From the NCBI GenBank assembly GCA_003557505.1, contig PWOH01000069.1:1-45556 (forward strand): a stretch of 45,556 bases of DNA. Direction: 5' to 3'. Shown here one piece after another: positions 1-9,264 of this stretch. The notes beneath the pieces are model-generated. The model saw nothing but the letters and a program-made list of their open reading frames with translations. It was not told the origin of the DNA and ran no database searches. A program made the position numbers and the translations under genes. The DNA comes from Mollicutes bacterium. GTDB lineage: Bacteria; Bacillota_I; Bacilli_A; Izemoplasmatales; Izemoplasmataceae. Numbering within the stretch: position 1 is the stretch's first letter; each line of letters begins with the position of its first letter.

Positions 1-1
1 T

Positions 2-3000
2 GCAACGTTAGGGGCGGTTGTCAATTTTCTATGGCGAATGCCCATGCCGTTTTTAGCTGATGCACTCAGTGGTATTGATAGTGCGTTTGCAGGGGTTTCT
101 TCTTTGCAAGAAGCAATGCCCATTGCTTTGGAAATGATGCTTGGGGACACACTTGATGCCACCTTGGCCAATGAAAATTTCTTGGCGTTTGTGACCGCGC
201 TCTCATTATTTGTTATTAAGATTGTTTATACGATATTTTACTTTACGGTCTTTTTAGTGTTTTATCGATTCGTCTTCTTTATTATTCGAATTATTTTCTT
301 CAGAACCAAAAAAGAAGACAAGTTTAAATCCAAAAAACGTTTGCCTGGCTTAGCCGTTGGTGCCGCAAGTGGATTGCTAAGTGTCTTTATGGCACTCATC
401 TTATTAGGCGGTATGATGGATGTCACCACGAACTTTGTGGCTTTATTAGATGAGGCGGATGACGATACGACTGAGGTTGCTTTTACTTTAGATAATGGCA
501 ACAACAATAATGGAGGTATCATTGAAGTTCCTGAGGAAATGGAGGATGCGGTAGCAGACATGCGTGCACTCAGTAGCGCTTATAACAATAATGCACTTGT
601 TCGCATGTTTAGCGCATGGACCCATACAGATAGTGAAACAGAAAGAGAAACGCCGCAGAATCTGCGACTTTTTGACATGATTTTTTCCATTGATTACGAA
701 GATACTTCAATTCGTTTCCGTCATGAAATTTCAGTGGTAGCGGACATGGCGGGTGTTTATTTAAATAGTGATTTTGCCAGAACCAATAATTTAAGTGATC
801 TATCCGGTGATGAGTTTAGAGATGCATTTAGTTTCTTATCATCCAGTGATTTATTTGTGGCGATTTTACCACTCGCCATTGAAATTGGGGCGGATTACAG
901 TGATATGGAACTTCCTGTTGACCGTGAGACATTATATAGTATCAACTGGGCTCAAGAAGTCGCCAAAATGGGCGCTATTATTGGAACCACCGTTGATATT
1001 CTTCATGGCGCTGGCGTCTTTGATGAGGACGATGCCTACGAGACTGCCACATTTGATGGCGATATGATTCGCGACATTTTCAACGATATTTCCGAAACAG
1101 AAGTCTTTACACTAGGTGCCCATGTAGGTATGGATGTACTATTGAACGCTGCAGGCGAAGATATCAGCGTTATTTTAAGTGTGCCCGAAGGCGTTGTTTG
1201 GGAAGATGAATTCAAAGCCTTTGGTGAAATCATCGGCTCATTTGCTGATACTGAGTTGACCTTACGTGATGTACAAGACCAAGATTATAATACGATTTTC
1301 GTAAAATTATCTACCATGGATTTACAGGTTATTTTACAATCACAGTTTATCAGTGAAGCGATGATTAATGTATTAAGTGGTAAAGGGAATCTGATGAACG
1401 TTGATGAAATTTTAATCCCTGATGATATTTTATGGCGTGATGTTTATGAAGACGATACCCTTGATACAGAAGGTGAACTACGTAAAATACTTAATGCGAT
1501 GAATGCGATTGCCGCTGAAGCAGCTAATCTTGATTTGGATTCTTTCGACTTAGAAAATTTAGATTTAAATCTCTTTATGGACTTTGACGATGATTTATTC
1601 GATACGGTTTTTGAATCAGAAATTCTTGAAGCATCCATTGGAAATTTAGTCTATGAATTAGCTGGTGATGTTTCCGAACTAAGAATTCCTAGAAGCGTGT
1701 TAAAAGAACTCATGATTAATGGCACTGCACGTGACATTGTCATGAAAGAAGAAATTATCTCGATGATTGATACGATTAAATTGTTGAATATCGATGATTT
1801 TGATAATTTAGAATTTTCGGCTAAAATCTTAGATGGGTTAAAAGATGAGGATATTGAATCCTTGTTTGACTCGAAAATCATTCATGCGACCCTATCAAAT
1901 GTTATGTTTGATTTGATGGAAGGTGAAGAAGCGTTCATGGTTGTTCCTTACTATGACAGTGATGATGACCCCGTTCGTGTTTATGATAGTTTCGATGAAA
2001 TTGAATACATCACTACGGGTGAACTCAGTAGTTTACTTAGAGCGTTTTTAGCCCTCGATATTACCGATAACTTTGATGATTTGTCAAACTTGGATTTATT
2101 GACAATTAATGAAAATATTACTGAGATCCTTAATTCAGCTATTCTTCACGCCAGTATTTCCAACCAACTTATGGAAATTGGGGATGAGACAGTCGTTGTG
2201 CCATTTTATGATGAAGATGGCGAACCCGTTCGCTTAACAAGTGGTGAAAACGATGAGGCGACTGATTATATTGTAAAAGATGAACTGATTGCGACATTGG
2301 ATGCGCTTGAAGCCCTCAATATGACAGATGTCGATGGCTTTGAAGGTGGCATCAATTTAGCAACGCTTGAAGATGCGTCTAATCGTGAGCGCGTATTAAA
2401 TTCAAGTATTCTTCAGGCAACTGTCTCTAAACAGCTGCTCGATATGCATAATGATGGCGGTAGTGTTGTTGTACCGACTTACGCTGAAGATGATTCGACT
2501 GAGATTCGCAAGATTGTTGGTTCAGATGATAGTGAGACTGAATATGTCCTTGCGGCTGAACTTGATATTTTGCTTGAAGCCTTAGTCATCTTAGGGGTAA
2601 CCGATGATGTTGATGGTTTTGATGGCGGTGTGAATCTGGATGCGTTCAGTGAAGATAGAGCCAATATTGATATTGTGCTATCTTCTTCAATCTTACAAGC
2701 AACAATCTCTAAGCAATTGATTGATATGGCTGAAGGCCCTGAAGAAAACATTGTGATACCATTCTTAGATGCGGAGAATACAATAGATATTCGTTTTACT
2801 GTTGATGGGACTGACTATGTTTTACGCGATGAACTTATTTATCTCCTTAATGCGATGGTAACATTAGAACTTACTGATAATATCGATACATTTGATGGCA
2901 ACGTGGATTTAATGATTTTAGCTGATGCTACGAACCGTAGTGAAGTGTTGGATTCAAGCATTTTACAAGCAACAATCTCTAAACAACTCTTCGATATGCA

Positions 3001-5029
3001 TGACCAAGGCACAATTCAAGTTCCATTCTTTAAAGAAGATGACGCGACATCCATCCGTATAAGTAGTGGTAGTGGCGCCTCAGAGACAAACTTTGTTATT
3101 CGTGATGAACTCGACAATGTTATTCATGCGGTTATCCGTTTACTTAGTGATGATGAAACGGAAGAACTACTTATAGATTCCTTTGATGGAAATGTTAACT
3201 TGCTTGTGTTTGAAGATGATGAGGACAGAGAAGATATTTTAACATCTGCAATTATCCAAGCTACAATTAGTTCGCAAATTATCGACATGCATGACCAAGG
3301 CTCTATTAGCGTCCCAAGACTTGAAGAAGATGATTCAAGCTTAATCCGCTTACTTGTTGGTGATAGTGTCAATCAAACCGATACGGAGTATATTGATTTC
3401 AATGAACTGAATCATTTACTTAAAGCCGTTGTATTACTCTTAGCGGATGAAACCAGTGAAACGCTTTATATTGAAGACTTCGATGGAAATGTTAATCTTG
3501 AAGTGCTCGGAGAAACTCCAGAGACAGGTGAAGATTCGAATCGAGATATTGTCTTAGCATCCAACATTATGAGAGCAACAATGTCTAAACAAATGATAGA
3601 TAGTGCTTCACTGCATATTCCTGATCGCGATTATGAAGATTCTCGCGATATTCACAGAACCGTTGATAGTGGTGAAACCTTAGAATTCACGTATATATTA
3701 AATACAGAACTTGAATTTTTTATTGATGCGCTTATTTTACTTGAAGCCTACGATATTGAAGGGTATGGTGGACAGTTTGACCTTAGCAAACTCGACAATG
3801 AAACTGCACAATCTGAATTACTGGCCTCTGCGATTATGCATGCGACGATAACCAATACATTAACTGACCTTGATGATGCGGTTTTAATTATCCCAACCTT
3901 GATGAGTGATGATGCGACAATCTTACGTGAAACCATTAACGCAACTGAATTTGTTATTACGGATGAAATTAAAGCCTTAATCAATGCCTTCTTGGCTATG
4001 GGCTATACAACACTCGATGACTTTGGCCTTGAAATTGAAAGCGACAAATTCTTTGATAACCGTGAAGTCCTTCTTGAGTCCTATGCGATTAGAGCAACGA
4101 TCTCTGATAAGATGATCAATGATACACAAGGCAATCTTTTAATTCCAGACGAGGATATAGAATCGAACACTATCCGCATTAGTGTCGATAGTGGTGCTTA
4201 TCTCTACATTGATATCGACGAGATGAACGCAATCTTCGATGCGCTTGACTTACTAGGATTATATACATTCAGTGAAGTTGAGTTAACCGCAGACCTTGTC
4301 CTGGGTGGCGTTGATATTTCGGCATTACTTGAAAGTGTATCTGTACAGTTGACGCTAAGTGATACGCTTCTAGCCAATACGCAGGATGAAAACGATCTAC
4401 CGAACACTGATATGACCTTGGTTGTTACTACAAACTTCCATGAAAGCATCACCGCAGGTGGCGTTTCCTATACCCAAATCGAACTCAGTGAACTCTTTAA
4501 CTTGCTGACTGCCTTAGAACTCCTTGGCGCAGATTTTGATGGCGGTATGGATGCAAGTGCCATCAGCAATGCGGTTGATGATATGGAAACAATCTTGGCA
4601 AGTGGTTCAATGCACATTACCATTGACAATATGATTAAATCGAACCCGAATATCAGTGTGCCTGATTTAGCAACCAAAGATACATCATTCAATAATGTTA
4701 ACAATGTAACAACCGCTGAAGAAATTGAAGCCTTTATCAAAGCGGCAGACGTTATTGTCAGTGAAACAGGCAGTGGCGACTTTACCAACATTCAATTCTC
4801 TGTAAGTGCAGTTAACAACCTTGATGAAACACAAGAAGCAATTGTCTTAAGCTCAATGATCGTTAGAAATGTTCTGACGGATGAAATTGAAACCTTTATC
4901 GAAAATACGTTAGGACAAGACCCACAAGATTACTTCGACGCGGAAGACTACGAAGAAGATGATTATGATACCTTCTTAACACAACCAGCAATCGAAGCAT
5001 TCTTAGATGAATATGGCAGCCAGTTTTAA
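2..5029 (+). CDS. Giant repeat-containing membrane-anchored protein (5' end outside window)
   Basis: The reading frame is open from the first full codon at position 2, and the Met at 38 has no ribosome binding site, so the true start lies upstream and the protein exceeds 1,663 residues. Counting from Met 38, residues about 48-88 and 103-128 are strongly hydrophobic and separated by a Lys/Arg-rich stretch. This layout, with GLAVGAASGLL in the second segment, recalls the CvpA membrane family, though I cannot confirm it. The remaining 1,500 residues are acidic and built from about 12-13 diverged repeats of 84-105 residues. Each carries a core like SSILQATISKQLIDM, then a beta-like VVPF segment, an acidic patch, a DEL-LL-A helix and an FDGNVNL turn. 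The very acidic composition suggests an extracytoplasmic domain. The exact function is unknown. A hairpin at 5044-5075 and a lipoprotein gene follow. Confidence 0.85.
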   Translation, partial: ATLGAVVNFLWRMPMPFLADALSGIDSAFAGVSSLQEAMPIALEMMLGDTLDATLANENFLAFVTALSLFVIKIVYTIFYFTVFLVFYRFVFFIIRIIFFRTKKEDKFKSKKRLPGLAVGAASGLLSVFMALILLGGMMDVTTNFVALLDEADDDTTEVAFTLDNGNNNNGGIIEVPEEMEDAVADMRALSSAYNNNALVRMFSAWTHTDSETERETPQNLRLFDMIFSIDYEDTSIRFRHEISVVADMAGVYLNSDFARTNNLSDLSGDEFRDAFSFLSSSDLFVAILPLAIEIGADYSDMELPVDRETLYSINWAQEVAKMGAIIGTTVDILHGAGVFDEDDAYETATFDGDMIRDIFNDISETEVFTLGAHVGMDVLLNAAGEDISVILSVPEGVVWEDEFKAFGEIIGSFADTELTLRDVQDQDYNTIFVKLSTMDLQVILQSQFISEAMINVLSGKGNLMNVDEILIPDDILWRDVYEDDTLDTEGELRKILNAMNAIAAEAANLDLDSFDLENLDLNLFMDFDDDLFDTVFESEILEASIGNLVYELAGDVSELRIPRSVLKELMINGTARDIVMKEEIISMIDTIKLLNIDDFDNLEFSAKILDGLKDEDIESLFDSKIIHATLSNVMFDLMEGEEAFMVVPYYDSDDDPVRVYDSFDEIEYITTGELSSLLRAFLALDITDNFDDLSNLDLLTINENITEILNSAILHASISNQLMEIGDETVVVPFYDEDGEPVRLTSGENDEATDYIVKDELIATLDALEALNMTDVDGFEGGINLATLEDASNRERVLNSSILQATVSKQLLDMHNDGGSVVVPTYAEDDSTEIRKIVGSDDSETEYVLAAELDILLEALVILGVTDDVDGFDGGVNLDAFSEDRANIDIVLSSSILQATISKQLIDMAEGPEENIVIPFLDAENTIDIRFTVDGTDYVLRDELIYLLNAMVTLELTDNIDTFDGNVDLMILADATNRSEVLDSSILQATISKQLFDMHDQGTIQVPFFKEDDATSIRISSGSGASETNFVIRDELDNVIHAVIRLLSDDETEELLIDSFDGNVNLLVFEDDEDREDILTSAIIQATISSQIIDMHDQGSISVPRLEEDDSSLIRLLVGDSVNQTDTEYIDFNELNHLLKAVVLLLADETSETLYIEDFDGNVNLEVLGETPETGEDSNRDIVLASNIMRATMSKQMIDSASLHIPDRDYEDSRDIHRTVDSGETLEFTYILNTELEFFIDALILLEAYDIEGYGGQFDLSKLDNETAQSELLASAIMHATITNTLTDLDDAVLIIPTLMSDDATILRETINATEFVITDEIKALINAFLAMGYTTLDDFGLEIESDKFFDNREVLLESYAIRATISDKMINDTQGNLLIPDEDIESNTIRISVDSGAYLYIDIDEMNAIFDALDLLGLYTFSEVELTADLVLGGVDISALLESVSVQLTLSDTLLANTQDENDLPNTDMTLVVTTNFHESITAGGVSYTQIELSELFNLLTALELLGADFDGGMDASAISNAVDDMETILASGSMHITIDNMIKSNPNISVPDLATKDTSFNNVNNVTTAEEIEAFIKAADVIVSETGSGDFTNIQFSVSAVNNLDETQEAIVLSSMIVRNVLTDEIETFIENTLGQDPQDYFDAEDYEEDDYDTFLTQPAIEAFLDEYGSQF
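1600..4900 (+). repeat. Degenerate coding tandem repeat, about 12-13 units of 250-315 bp
   Basis: The core motif S-x-I-h-x-A-T-h-S-x-x-h-h-D recurs in the translated protein. Core codons begin near 1615, 1876, 2137, 2401, 2686, 2953, 3244, 3559, 3826, 4078, 4330, 4600 and 4850. Units 4-7 are the most alike (QATISKQL or close variants); those toward both ends have drifted most, which fits expansion from the centre. Spacing varies by up to about 20 residues, so this is protein-level duplication and not a recent DNA tandem array. Confidence 0.8.
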
Positions 5030-5043
5030 CAAATAGTAAAAAG

Positions 5044-5075
5044 CCCTCGTCCCCTTAGTGACATCGGGACGAGGG
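5044..5075. other. Perfect 10-bp stem hairpin between the repeat protein and the lipoprotein
   Basis: CCCTCGTCCC at 5044-5053 pairs perfectly with GGGACGAGGG at 5066-5075 across a 12-base loop. On the + strand it is followed by AAACAATAAAA, not a T-run, so it is not a classical terminator for the upstream gene. A short T-run exists only when read on the minus strand, where there is no gene. It could be an mRNA-stabilising or processing hairpin at the 3' end of the long transcript, or a partial terminator. Confidence 0.6.
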
Positions 5076-5105
5076 AAACAATAAAAAAATAAAGGGGTGA
5101 ATTAG

Positions 5106-6848
5106 ATGAAGAAATTATTTACAATCATGATATTTTTTGTAATGTTATTTACGCTCGCAGCTTGTAACCGGACCTCCATGTATCTTGTTGAACTTTCTAG
5201 TAATAATACTAGTGCAGTATTAACCATTACGCCCGATGAGTTTGTAGCCGCAGGAACCGAAGTTACCATTAGTGCTTCGGATGTTGATGGATATAATTTT
5301 GTCCACTGGTTTGACCGGGATGAGGAAGTTGTTTTTACGACTAATGCAAGCCATACATTTTCAGTCCAATCAGATTTACAACTACGAGCCATCTATGAAG
5401 CCGTAGAGCCAGATCCTGTTGACAATGGTGACAATGGCGATAATGGTGATAACGGAGATCCAGATGTTAGTGCACCTCTCGCAGCTGCTCAAGCCGTGTA
5501 TGATGATTTTGATGGTGATATGGCGCATATGGCCAGTGTGTTTAGTGTCATGGAAAGCGCTGAGGCATCCACGCTCAATTTCACCATGAGTGTTGTTGAA
5601 AAACTTTGGGATGAATCAACCAGAACAACGACTATGCATGTCGAACAAAGAATTATTCAAAACGGAAACACCATATTAACTGAAACTATTCTTCATATGG
5701 TGAATGATGAAGTTGACCTGACAATATCAATGGTGATTCAGGAAGATGAATATTTCTATACACTGTTTATTGACCCTACAGATATTTTTGATGCAATGGA
5801 AGCCGATGGCCTAGACGTCGATTTCCGTGTGATTTTTGATTTTGATCAATACGTCTACTTACAATTACCAAAAGCGTTGGTCGATGAACTATTTGATGAT
5901 GCGATGGATATGTTACAAGAACTTCTTGCGGAAGAATTGGGCATGGACGCCGAAGCTTTTGACGCTGTTATCAGTGAGTTATCTCGATTCGAAAAATATT
6001 TAAATCTAGACTATTTAAACAGTCATGAAGATTTGGATGTTAGTATGGAAATAGTGGATGATAGCTATATCTCGACACTAATGACTATGAATTCTAGCAT
6101 GATGCAAGCTTTATTCGAAGATGTATTCGAAGACATCTATGCCATTGCCTTTATGGTTGCACCTGAGGGAGAACTGCCAGATTATGAAACCTTCAAAGCG
6201 ACAGAAGATTATCAAATGATGCTTACCCAACTTGGTGTACTTGGTGACATTCATTTCACTATCTTGTATGAACCCTATACAATGGATTCGTTTAATATGA
6301 GTGTTGATTTTACTGACTTCCTAGCTGCTATTGATGCTGAGAATACAATGAATTTAGTCAGTATCGATCTTTCAATGCATTGGGAAGATAATGCCGATAT
6401 CGACAGTGTTGCCCTTGAAGATGCGCGTAATTTAGTGGATATTGCTGAGGAAGTTGCGCAAGTATTAATTTTACAAGAAGCCATTAATGTAGGTCGCATG
6501 GTCATGAACAACACCAATATTGAAGCGGGAACGTATACATTTAGTGATCTTGAAACTCACTTCATCTATACTAATTTCCCAATGATTAATAATGATTTAA
6601 GCACAGTAATTGTTTCATATGAAGATATCGAGCGTATGGTAAAAATTGATCTTGTTGGTTTTAATGAAGAACACTTATTTGTTGAACCTATCGATTATGA
6701 TTACTTGAGTAACTTGATGGATACACCACCTGAGAGTCGTGAAGACGCTTTAGTTATCCTAGGAATTATTGATAATGATGCCCTTGATTTTGAAGGGTTT
6801 ATTCAGTATCTTTTTGAAATGATTGCATCAGAGATTACCCTGGAATAA
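5106..6848 (+). CDS. Acidic secreted lipoprotein with InlB-like N-terminal module
   Basis: The 580-residue product begins with a lipoprotein signal peptide: basic MKK, a hydrophobic core and the lipobox LAAC, with Cys20 as the lipidated residue. Residues about 30-95 contain GYNFVHWFD followed by a beta-rich stretch, as in the InlB B-repeat/bacterial Ig-like modules of Bacillota surface proteins. A DNG-repeat linker (about residues 106-118) follows, then about 460 residues of acidic alpha/beta sequence that I cannot assign. It starts behind a good ribosome binding site (AAGGGGTGA, 5092-5100) and ends at the terminator 6859-6901. It is probably anchored to the outer face of the membrane. The acidic style matches the upstream giant protein, suggesting a shared cell-surface role (inference). 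No enzymatic motif is visible. Confidence 0.85.
   Translation: MKKLFTIMIFFVMLFTLAACNRTSMYLVELSSNNTSAVLTITPDEFVAAGTEVTISASDVDGYNFVHWFDRDEEVVFTTNASHTFSVQSDLQLRAIYEAVEPDPVDNGDNGDNGDNGDPDVSAPLAAAQAVYDDFDGDMAHMASVFSVMESAEASTLNFTMSVVEKLWDESTRTTTMHVEQRIIQNGNTILTETILHMVNDEVDLTISMVIQEDEYFYTLFIDPTDIFDAMEADGLDVDFRVIFDFDQYVYLQLPKALVDELFDDAMDMLQELLAEELGMDAEAFDAVISELSRFEKYLNLDYLNSHEDLDVSMEIVDDSYISTLMTMNSSMMQALFEDVFEDIYAIAFMVAPEGELPDYETFKATEDYQMMLTQLGVLGDIHFTILYEPYTMDSFNMSVDFTDFLAAIDAENTMNLVSIDLSMHWEDNADIDSVALEDARNLVDIAEEVAQVLILQEAINVGRMVMNNTNIEAGTYTFSDLETHFIYTNFPMINNDLSTVIVSYEDIERMVKIDLVGFNEEHLFVEPIDYDYLSNLMDTPPESREDALVILGIIDNDALDFEGFIQYLFEMIASEITLE
5421..5459 (+). repeat. Short in-frame tandem repeat encoding a DNG linker
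   Basis: About four copies of a 9-base unit of the form GGTGAYAAY encode repeated Asn-Gly-Asp. It forms a flexible linker between the N-terminal module and the main body of the lipoprotein. Such short tandems can change copy number by slippage without breaking the frame. Confidence 0.75.
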
Positions 6849-6858
6849 TATAATAAAT

Positions 6859-6901
6859 AATCCCTGAAAGTCACCATTACATGGTGCTTTTGGGGATTTT
6901 T
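6859..6901 (+). terminator. Intrinsic terminator after the lipoprotein gene
   Basis: A long interrupted stem pairs AATCCC (6859-6864), TGAAAG and CACCAT with ATGGTG, CTTTT and GGGATT (6893-6898), followed by a T-run at 6897-6900. It starts 10 bases after the lipoprotein stop codon. Confidence 0.8.
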
Positions 6902-6924
6902 ACATTGACGATTGGGAGGGAATT

Positions 6925-7452
6925 ATGAGACTATTTATTGCCTGTTATTTATCCAGTACATCACATCAAGCACTAATCGGCAAAAAACAAAATTTTGAAC
7001 ACCATCTAAAAGGTAAGTTTGTGCCAGATAACCAACTACATATCACGATTACTTTTTTAGATGAAGTTGAGCCTTCCTACGTACCGACCATCATCGAAGT
7101 AGTTAAAAATACGCCTTTGAAGCATACAACATTAAACTTCAAACAATTTTTTACGTTCATTGTGCATAAAAAAAATACCTTAATCGCTGAGTTAGAAAAT
7201 GATCAATCTTTAACTGCGTTCAAGGTTGCCTTGGACAAACAATTACAAGCAATAGGACTTACGTTTAACCAAAGACAGTTCATACCACACATAACATTGG
7301 CAAGACGAATTGTTGATCACGAACGCTTAAATTCCTTGCAAAAAAGTCTTTTCGAACCTCTAAGTTTGGACATATCTCATGTAGCGATTATGAAAAGTAC
7401 ATTGCATCAAAACGGGGCTTATCATGAAGAACTCTATAAAAAAATACTATAA
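6925..7452 (+). CDS. thpR: RNA 2',3'-cyclic phosphodiesterase (2'-5' RNA ligase family)
   Basis: The 175-residue protein has the two hallmark HxTx motifs of the 2H phosphoesterase superfamily: HITI at residue 39 and HITL at residue 122, each placed to contribute a catalytic His and Thr. Length is typical of ThpR/LigT (about 175-190 residues). The family opens 2',3'-cyclic phosphates of RNA to 2'-phosphates and can join tRNA halves through 2'-5' bonds in vitro; the cellular role is poorly defined. The start follows TTGGGAGGGA at a normal distance. It stands between a terminator and the BCCT transporter gene, with no partner that hints at a specific substrate. Confidence 0.88.
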   Translation: MRLFIACYLSSTSHQALIGKKQNFEHHLKGKFVPDNQLHITITFLDEVEPSYVPTIIEVVKNTPLKHTTLNFKQFFTFIVHKKNTLIAELENDQSLTAFKVALDKQLQAIGLTFNQRQFIPHITLARRIVDHERLNSLQKSLFEPLSLDISHVAIMKSTLHQNGAYHEELYKKIL

Positions 7453-7526
7453 AACCTTGAAAAATTCACAATTTATCATTAGAATTGTAAAAGCAACCTA
7501 ATTTGTTTACAAAGGCGGGGAATACT

Positions 7527-9233
7527 ATGAAGGAAAAACCGAAGCAAAAACGGAAACCCAAAAAACAAACAGAAGTGATTGCCGAAACCCTCGAAGAAAA
7601 ATTATATAGTCGGAATTTCAAAAAATGGGGCTTTGATTTAAATCCATTTGTCTCATTTATCGCTGGTGGCTTAATTTTGCTACTGACGATTTATGCGTTT
7701 ATATCAAACCTAGGCTGGTTTGGATTAGCGCCTGCCATCGAAGTGTTTGAACGAATGACGATGTTCATCGTTGATTACTTTGATTGGGTCTTTATCTTTA
7801 CAACCAATTTCTTTATTATTTTAGCGATTTATCTAGCCTTTTCACGACTCGGTCGTGTCAGAATAGGCGGTTTGAAATCTAAACCTGAGTTTACCAATTT
7901 TGCTTGGTACTCGATGTTGATTAGTGCCGGGATGGGAATTGGGTTAATGTTTTATGCGGTTGGAGAACCGCTTTCACATATTGAACAAATTCCACCAATC
8001 TATCGTGGAGATAATGAAGCCATTGGTGCAATGGCCTCAACATTCTTACATTGGGGACTTCATCCTTGGGCTATCTACGCCATTATGGCATTGTCATTAT
8101 CGTATTTTGCTTATAATAAAAAACTGCCGCTCTCACTACGTTCGATTTTTTATCCTTTATTTAAAGAACGTGTCTTTGGACGTTTAGGGGACGTTATTGA
8201 CTTGCTTGCTGTATTAGCAACTTTGTTCGGACTCGCCACTTCACTGGGCTTAGGCGTCCAACAAATGAACAGTGGACTTAATTATTTAGTAGGTATTCCC
8301 TTTAGTGTCACGGTTCAAGTGATATTAATAGCACTGATTACTATGATTGCGACTATCTCAATTATTACCGGTATTCAAAAAGGCGTTAGATTTCTCTCCG
8401 AGATGAACATGCGGATTGCCTTTACCTTCATGGTCTTAGTATTGATTTTTGGTCCGACACTTTATATTTTGCGGTTGTTTGCCTCATCACTAGGCGCTTA
8501 CCTTGGTGGCTTCATGAATGCGACAATGTTTTTGTCATTGGAAGATGAATCTTCAAGAGCATGGCAAGGTGGATGGACTATCTTTTATTGGGCCTGGTGG
8601 ATTTCATGGAGTCCGTTTGTCGGGATGTTTATTGCCCGCGTTTCCAAAGGGCGTACCATTCGTGAACTCATCACAGCCGTCTTATTTATTCCTTCACTGT
8701 TAAGTTTCTTTTGGTTATCAGTGTTTGGTGGAACAGCATTCAGTGTCAATGCGGCGATGGAGGGTGGTCTATATGAAATTGTCGGCGATGATCTTCCAGT
8801 TGCCATGTTTGCGATGTTCAGAGAAATCGATTACGCCTTTTTAAGTGGTTTCTTTGTTGTTCTTTTATCGTTTGTGGCGACATTATTAGTAACCTTCTTT
8901 TTCATTACCTCATCGGATTCAGGGTCCATTGTAGTTAATGCGATTACTTCTGGTGGTAAAACAGATACTAAATCTCGTCAACGTGTCTTTTGGGCCGCAA
9001 TGGAAGGACTAGTGGCCGCGATTTTACTCGTCATAGGAGGCTCACAAGCATTAGAAGCGTTACAATACGCTGTTATCATGTCTGGGTTACCGTTTGCGGT
9101 CGTTTTATTTGTGATGAGTATCTTATTACTATTTAGTTTACAAGTTACCTATAGACGTCAAAAGTATCGTCGTGATGCCAGTATGGTTAAAGAAATTCTT
9201 GAAGATGAGGATATTACCATCTATATTACGTAA
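7527..9233 (+). CDS. BCCT-family betaine/choline/carnitine transporter
   Basis: The 568-residue integral membrane protein has about 12 hydrophobic segments and a Lys-rich cytoplasmic N-terminus. The family signature around WAWWISWSPFVGMFIARVSKG lies at residues 355-375. The GMGIG motif at residues 135-139 matches sodium-coupled glycine-betaine carriers such as BetP and OpuD; the sodium-independent exchanger CaiT differs there. It probably takes up compatible solutes for osmoprotection. I chose ATG 7527 because AAAGGCGGGG lies 6 bases upstream; the ATG at 7503 would leave that site inside the gene. The acidic C-terminus (about residues 552-563) could take part in osmosensing (inference). It is convergent with the next gene through a shared terminator. 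Confidence 0.92.
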   Translation: MKEKPKQKRKPKKQTEVIAETLEEKLYSRNFKKWGFDLNPFVSFIAGGLILLLTIYAFISNLGWFGLAPAIEVFERMTMFIVDYFDWVFIFTTNFFIILAIYLAFSRLGRVRIGGLKSKPEFTNFAWYSMLISAGMGIGLMFYAVGEPLSHIEQIPPIYRGDNEAIGAMASTFLHWGLHPWAIYAIMALSLSYFAYNKKLPLSLRSIFYPLFKERVFGRLGDVIDLLAVLATLFGLATSLGLGVQQMNSGLNYLVGIPFSVTVQVILIALITMIATISIITGIQKGVRFLSEMNMRIAFTFMVLVLIFGPTLYILRLFASSLGAYLGGFMNATMFLSLEDESSRAWQGGWTIFYWAWWISWSPFVGMFIARVSKGRTIRELITAVLFIPSLLSFFWLSVFGGTAFSVNAAMEGGLYEIVGDDLPVAMFAMFREIDYAFLSGFFVVLLSFVATLLVTFFFITSSDSGSIVVNAITSGGKTDTKSRQRVFWAAMEGLVAAILLVIGGSQALEALQYAVIMSGLPFAVVLFVMSILLLFSLQVTYRRQKYRRDASMVKEILEDEDITIYIT

Positions 9234-9238
9234 AAAAA

Positions 9239-9264
9239 TGCAAATCCCTCGGGATTTGCATTTT
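9239..9264. terminator. Bidirectional terminator between convergent genes
   Basis: TGCAAATCCC (9239-9248) and GGGATTTGCA (9251-9260) form a perfect 10-bp stem, flanked by A-runs on the left and T-runs on the right, so it can serve both the transporter gene and the minus-strand hydrolase. Its right edge overlaps the hydrolase stop codon. Confidence 0.9.

Noticed and set aside
262-4791. Many Ser-rich antisense frames opposite the giant repeat gene
   Set aside because: They mirror the Asp/Glu-rich coding strand and have no ribosome sites; they are composition artefacts.
1600-4900. CRISPR-like or DNA tandem array
   Set aside because: Periodicity is in the protein; units are coding, in frame and diverged at DNA level, with no short identical repeats and spacers.
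7468-7488. ACAATT/AATTGT inverted repeat upstream of the BCCT gene
   Set aside because: Only six bases per arm in AT-rich sequence, which is expected by chance; no supporting promoter of good quality.
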